From: CAJQGY01 sp905478015
Lineage (GTDB): Bacteria > Pseudomonadota > Gammaproteobacteria > Magnimaribacterales > D2472
NCBI GenBank assembly: GCA_943788365.1
Contig: CALSPZ010000001.1
Coordinates: 496,001-560,000, forward strand
Direction: 5' to 3'
DNA: 64,000 nucleotides
The position numbers and the translations under genes are program-made. Position 1 is the first letter of the stretch. Each line of letters opens with the position of its first letter. The notes beneath the pieces were generated by a model. The model worked only from the letters and a program-made list of their open reading frames with translations, ran no database searches and had not been told where the DNA came from. Below, in pieces: positions 60,900 to 64,000 of this stretch.

Positions 60900-61283
60900 A
60901 TGATTAAATTTAAAGCATTTGTTTTTATAACTATTTTTTCTTTTAGCTCAATCGCCACTGCAGGTGCTACTGAATGTGGAAGCGGTGAATGTCCTGTCTT
61001 AGAAAGGGCTAAAGATGTTGGTGATGCAGCCATTAAAGACCTTGCGCCTTATATAGGGTTTGCTTTGATAATTGGCTTAGCACAATCCGGCGGAGCGAGC
61101 TCATTGGACTCTGCAATGTTTGGGCTGGATAAGAATGATTACGATAATGGTATACAGTTACTAGACCCATCAAGCAAATATTCCATAGACGTTTTAAGCT
61201 TTTCTGACCATAATTCATTTGACCCGTTAAGGAAAAATAATTTCTCTGTTAACGTTTTCGAAATTAAATATAAGTTTAACTAA
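60900..61283 (+). CDS. secreted protein of unknown function
   Basis: 127 residues with a signal peptide (FKAFVFITIFSFSSIATAGA), a Cys-containing start of the mature chain (ECGSGECPVLERAK), then a hydrophobic helix LAPYIGFALIIGLAQSGGASS (about 47-65) and a polar C-terminal strand NVFEIKYKFN. The last strand ends in aromatic residues, as in short outer-membrane-associated proteins, but this is weak. Shares CTAA with lysS. Confidence 0.65.
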   Translation: MIKFKAFVFITIFSFSSIATAGATECGSGECPVLERAKDVGDAAIKDLAPYIGFALIIGLAQSGGASSLDSAMFGLDKNDYDNGIQLLDPSSKYSIDVLSFSDHNSFDPLRKNNFSVNVFEIKYKFN

Positions 61284-62713
61284 GATTTTAACTGCGGAAA
61301 TAGTATTACGTCTCTAATAGATGTCTGATTTGTTATCATCATAACAACCCTATCAATACCAATACCAACACCAACAGCAGGTGGCATACCGTGCTCTAAT
61401 GAAGTTATATAGTCTTGGTCATATGACATAGCTTCTTTATCTCCAGCATCCTTAGCTTTAACTTGCGCTCTAAATCTGTTGGCTTGATCATCAGGGTCAT
61501 TAAGTTCACAAAAGCCATTAGCAATTTCTTTTCCACCAATAAATAATTCGAACCTATCTGCTATCTCAGGATTGTCATTGTTTCTTCTTGATAAAGGCGA
61601 AACCTCTACTGGATAACCGATAACAAAAGTCGGCTGAATTAGTTTGCTCTCAACAGTTTCCTCAAATAGCTCTAAGAGCTCCTTGCCATTTATTTTTTCG
61701 AGATCATCCTCTGAAAGGTTTTTATTTTCTTCTAAAACTAAATTTGAGAGAGTCTCCTTTCTAAAATCTGAAAGGTCAATATTATCTTCACCCCAATTTA
61801 TTTTTAATGTTCCACAAATTTCTTCTGCGGCATCTTTAATCATATCTTCAGTGAATTTAATTGTTCTATCTAATGAAGAATAAGCTTCATAGTATTCAAG
61901 CATAGTAAACTCAGGATTATGTCTTGTTGATAAGCCCTCATTTCTAAAGCTTCTATTAATCTCAAAAACCCTTTCAAAACCACCAACTAAGAGCCTTTTT
62001 AAGTAGAGTTCAGGAGCAATTCTAAGATATAAATCTCTGTCTAATGCATTATGTTTAGTAATAAATGGTCTTGCTACAGCCCCGCCTGGAATTGGATGCA
62101 TCATTGGTGTCTCTACTTCAATAAAATTTCTATTCCTTAAAGATAATCTCATTGAATCAATAATTTTAGTCCTATCTAAAAAAACTTGTTTAGACTCATC
62201 GCTGCTCATAAGATCTAGATACCTTTGTCTATATCTTATTTCAATATCAGAAAGGCCTTTAAATTTATCAGGCATTGGTCTTACAGATTTGGTAATCAAT
62301 ACTGTGTTTGATGCCTCTATAGTCAATTCATCTGTTCTAGTTTTAAAGAGCTTGCCCTCAACGCCAATAATATCGCCAAGATCCCATGTCTTAAAGTCCT
62401 CATATAGCTCTTTATCAACTGTATTCTTGCTTATATATATTTGAATATCTCCACTTCCATCTCTTATGGTTGCAAAGCTAGCATTTCCCATAATTCTTCT
62501 TAATACAACTCTTCCTGCAACTGATATACCTGTTATATTTTTTTCCTCTAGCTCTTCTTTTGTTAGTTGAGAAAAATGAGAGATTAAATCTTTTGCATAG
62601 TTTTCTTTGTAAAAATTATTTATATAAGCTTTTTTATTTGATCTAAGAACTTCAAGTTTCTTCCTTCGCTCTTCTATTATTCCCTCTTCTCCACCAATAT
62701 TTTCTTCTGACAT
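61280..62713 (-). CDS. lysS: lysyl-tRNA synthetase (class II)
   Basis: Charges tRNA-Lys. N-terminal OB-fold (SVAGRVVLRRIMGNASFATIRDGSG), motif 2 FRNEGLSTRHNPEFTMLEYYEAY and motif 3 GVGIGIDRVVM. 477 residues, slightly short of E. coli's 505. The ATG abuts the prfB stop (TAGATG) with GAGGGGG inside prfB as ribosome site: the usual prfB-lysS operon. Confidence 0.97.
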   Translation of the reverse strand: MSEENIGGEEGIIEERRKKLEVLRSNKKAYINNFYKENYAKDLISHFSQLTKEELEEKNITGISVAGRVVLRRIMGNASFATIRDGSGDIQIYISKNTVDKELYEDFKTWDLGDIIGVEGKLFKTRTDELTIEASNTVLITKSVRPMPDKFKGLSDIEIRYRQRYLDLMSSDESKQVFLDRTKIIDSMRLSLRNRNFIEVETPMMHPIPGGAVARPFITKHNALDRDLYLRIAPELYLKRLLVGGFERVFEINRSFRNEGLSTRHNPEFTMLEYYEAYSSLDRTIKFTEDMIKDAAEEICGTLKINWGEDNIDLSDFRKETLSNLVLEENKNLSEDDLEKINGKELLELFEETVESKLIQPTFVIGYPVEVSPLSRRNNDNPEIADRFELFIGGKEIANGFCELNDPDDQANRFRAQVKAKDAGDKEAMSYDQDYITSLEHGMPPAVGVGIGIDRVVMMITNQTSIRDVILFPQLKS

Positions 62714-63811
62714 CTATACCCCCTCGTTAAGGCTACATTTAATAAATTCGTCTATTTCACCATTTAAAACTGCTGAAGTATTTCCAGTTTCATAACCGGT
62801 TCTTAGATCTTTTATTCGAGATTGGTCCAGTACATAGGATCTGATCTGACTGCCCCAGCCAATATCAGACTTACTTTCTTCTAATACCTGTCTCTCTTCA
62901 TTTTGTTTTTGTAATTCTAACTCGTAAAGCTTTGATTTAAGTTGTTTAAAAGCATTTTCTTTATTCTTATGCTGAGATCTATCGCTTTGGCATTGAGCAA
63001 CAACACCTGAGGGTTCATGTGTAAGCCTAACAGCAGAATCCGTTTTATTGACATGCTGACCTCCTGCACCTGAAGCTCTGTATGTATCTATACGAATATC
63101 AGATGGGTTTATTTCAATCTCTATTGAATCATCAACCTCAGGTGAAATAAATACAGAAGCAAACGATGTATGTCTTCTGTTACCAGAATCAAAAGGTGAT
63201 TTTCGCACTAACCTATGTATTCCTGTTTCTGTTCTTAACCACCCATATGCATGATCACCCTCTACATATAGTGATGCTGATTTAATCCCAGCTACTTCAC
63301 CATGAGAAATTTCTGTAATTGAGATTTTAAAGTTTCTGCTTTCTGCCCATTTAGAGTACATTCTTAATAGCATTTCTGCCCAGTCTTGAGCCTCCGTCCC
63401 TCCAGAACCTGATTGAATATCAACATAAGCAGATGATGGGTCCATTTTATTTGTGAACATTCTTCTAAACTCTAAATCAATAACGCCCTGCTCCATTTCA
63501 GTAAATTCTTGTAAAATTTCTTTTATAGCATCATCATCGGACTCTTCTAGAGCCATCTCTAAAAGCATAAGACTGTCAGAAACCTTTTCTTTTATTAAAT
63601 TGTAATTTTCAATTGCTTTTTCAAGTGAAGATTTTTCTTTGTTTAGGCTTTGAGATAAGTCTAGATCTGACCATACCTCTTCAGTAGAAAGGCTTTCTTC
63701 AATAAATTTTAGTCTTTTTTCCTTATCATCGAGCGCAAAAGGCCCATTAGCAATTTCTACTAGCCTTAAATTTAAATCGTTCAAAGACGAATTGAGTTCA
63801 GCTTGATCCAC
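62714..63811 (-). CDS. prfB: peptide chain release factor 2, in a single frame
   Basis: Reads UGA and UAA stops. The stop-codon recognition SPF (RKSPFDS) and the peptidyl-transferase GGQ (SGAGGQHVNKTDS) motifs are intact; 365 residues. The usual +1 frameshift site (CTTTGA near codon 25) is absent: the region encoding EIANGPFALDDKEKRL is read straight through. The start is GTG at 63811, immediately after the thrC TAA in the same frame; no Shine-Dalgarno was seen. Confidence 0.95.
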   Translation of the reverse strand: MDQAELNSSLNDLNLRLVEIANGPFALDDKEKRLKFIEESLSTEEVWSDLDLSQSLNKEKSSLEKAIENYNLIKEKVSDSLMLLEMALEESDDDAIKEILQEFTEMEQGVIDLEFRRMFTNKMDPSSAYVDIQSGSGGTEAQDWAEMLLRMYSKWAESRNFKISITEISHGEVAGIKSASLYVEGDHAYGWLRTETGIHRLVRKSPFDSGNRRHTSFASVFISPEVDDSIEIEINPSDIRIDTYRASGAGGQHVNKTDSAVRLTHEPSGVVAQCQSDRSQHKNKENAFKQLKSKLYELELQKQNEERQVLEESKSDIGWGSQIRSYVLDQSRIKDLRTGYETGNTSAVLNGEIDEFIKCSLNEGV

Positions 63812-64000
63812 TTAATTATTTTTAATTATAAACTTAAATATATCATCTTTTGATGCAGGCATTTTAACTGCGTACTCTTTACCTTCCATAGCTTCTAGTA
63901 AATTTTTTGGAACTTCAGATAGTTGTAGCCCAGCTTTTTTAACAACATCAGGAAATTTAGCCGGGTGAGCTGTTGAGAGGATCAGCGTATGCCCTTTAAG
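63812..64000 (-). CDS. thrC: threonine synthase, C-terminal end only
   Basis: The partial frame entering from the right edge encodes KGHTLILSTAHPAKFPDVVK, then KAGLQLSEVPKNLLEAMEGKEY and ends IKNN-stop. The LSTAHPAKF motif is the C-terminal signature of threonine synthase (ThrC), which converts phosphohomoserine to threonine. The stop is directly followed by the prfB GTG. Confidence 0.8.
   Translation of the reverse strand, partial: LKGHTLILSTAHPAKFPDVVKKAGLQLSEVPKNLLEAMEGKEYAVKMPASKDDIFKFIIKNN

Noticed and set aside
1..64000. CRISPR arrays, IS elements, prophage or integrative elements
   Set aside because: No spaced repeats, transposase, integrase or phage structural motifs were found; tRNA genes have no visible attachment-site duplication.

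Overview
This window is a stretch of chromosome from an AT-rich, compact gammaproteobacterium. The gene orders rpoE-rseA-mucD/degP-lepA-lepB-rnc-era-recO-acpS, queA-tgt-yajC-secD-secF, thrC/prfB-lysS and nrdA-nrdB are those of Gammaproteobacteria. Low GC, TTG/GTG starts, very short intergenic gaps, many stop/start overlaps, TonB uptake and poly-Gly lipoproteins suggest a marine planktonic lineage such as SAR86. That lineage assignment is inference; no rRNA gene is present to settle it. No insertion sequence, prophage, CRISPR array or classical defence island was seen.

The left third (1-25 kb) is the accessory, nutrient-handling part. It holds the end-truncated malate synthase G gene, an FAD monooxygenase, a secreted orphan, an esterase lipoprotein, tRNA-Gly, an M64 peptidase lipoprotein with a coupled small secreted protein, a large TonB-dependent receptor, an RRM RNA-binding protein, a patatin-like phospholipase, and a tiny secreted PAN-like protein behind a strong promoter with two operator palindromes. 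Next come rhodanese, GMC oxidoreductase, a steroid-5-alpha-reductase-like membrane enzyme and a reductase-type SDR, and then psiE and a SnoaL-like gene. A sugar locus follows: GH3 beta-glucosidase, a Gfo/Idh-aldo/keto reductase fusion and a GPH sugar symporter. Terminators are concentrated in this part.

The middle (25-52 kb) is almost entirely housekeeping and mostly on the minus strand: tRNA-Glu, trmJ, a suhB-like gene that has lost its metal ligands, secDF-yajC-tgt-queA, tRNA-Leu, an FG-GAP lipoprotein, an acyl-CoA dehydrogenase, a small-protein cluster with rsmJ, uppP-tsaB-adk-acpS-recO-era-rnc-lepB-lepA, the sigma-E operon (rpoE, an rseA with an RseB-like tail, a Do protease), sdhE/ygfZ, ung, serA and glpK. 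Genes are chained by ATGA or TAATG overlaps, and convergent neighbours often share stop-codon bases.

The right part (52-64 kb) begins with a control region of two NrdR-type boxes and two perfect DnaA boxes upstream of nrdAB. It continues with a hemolysin-III-family membrane protein whose first codons form an intrinsic terminator, GST, an SDR, AlkB, malate dehydrogenase, two small unknowns, lysS, prfB (without the programmed frameshift) and the 3' end of thrC. A perfect inverted pair of DnaA boxes lies upstream of ung at 49.07 kb.

No wholly new multi-gene system is evident. The most unusual signals are the metal-ligand-less SuhB, the composite RseA without a linked rseB, the double operator at 13.36-13.42 kb, the DnaA-box cluster at 49-52 kb and the terminator hidden in a coding start at 56.5 kb.
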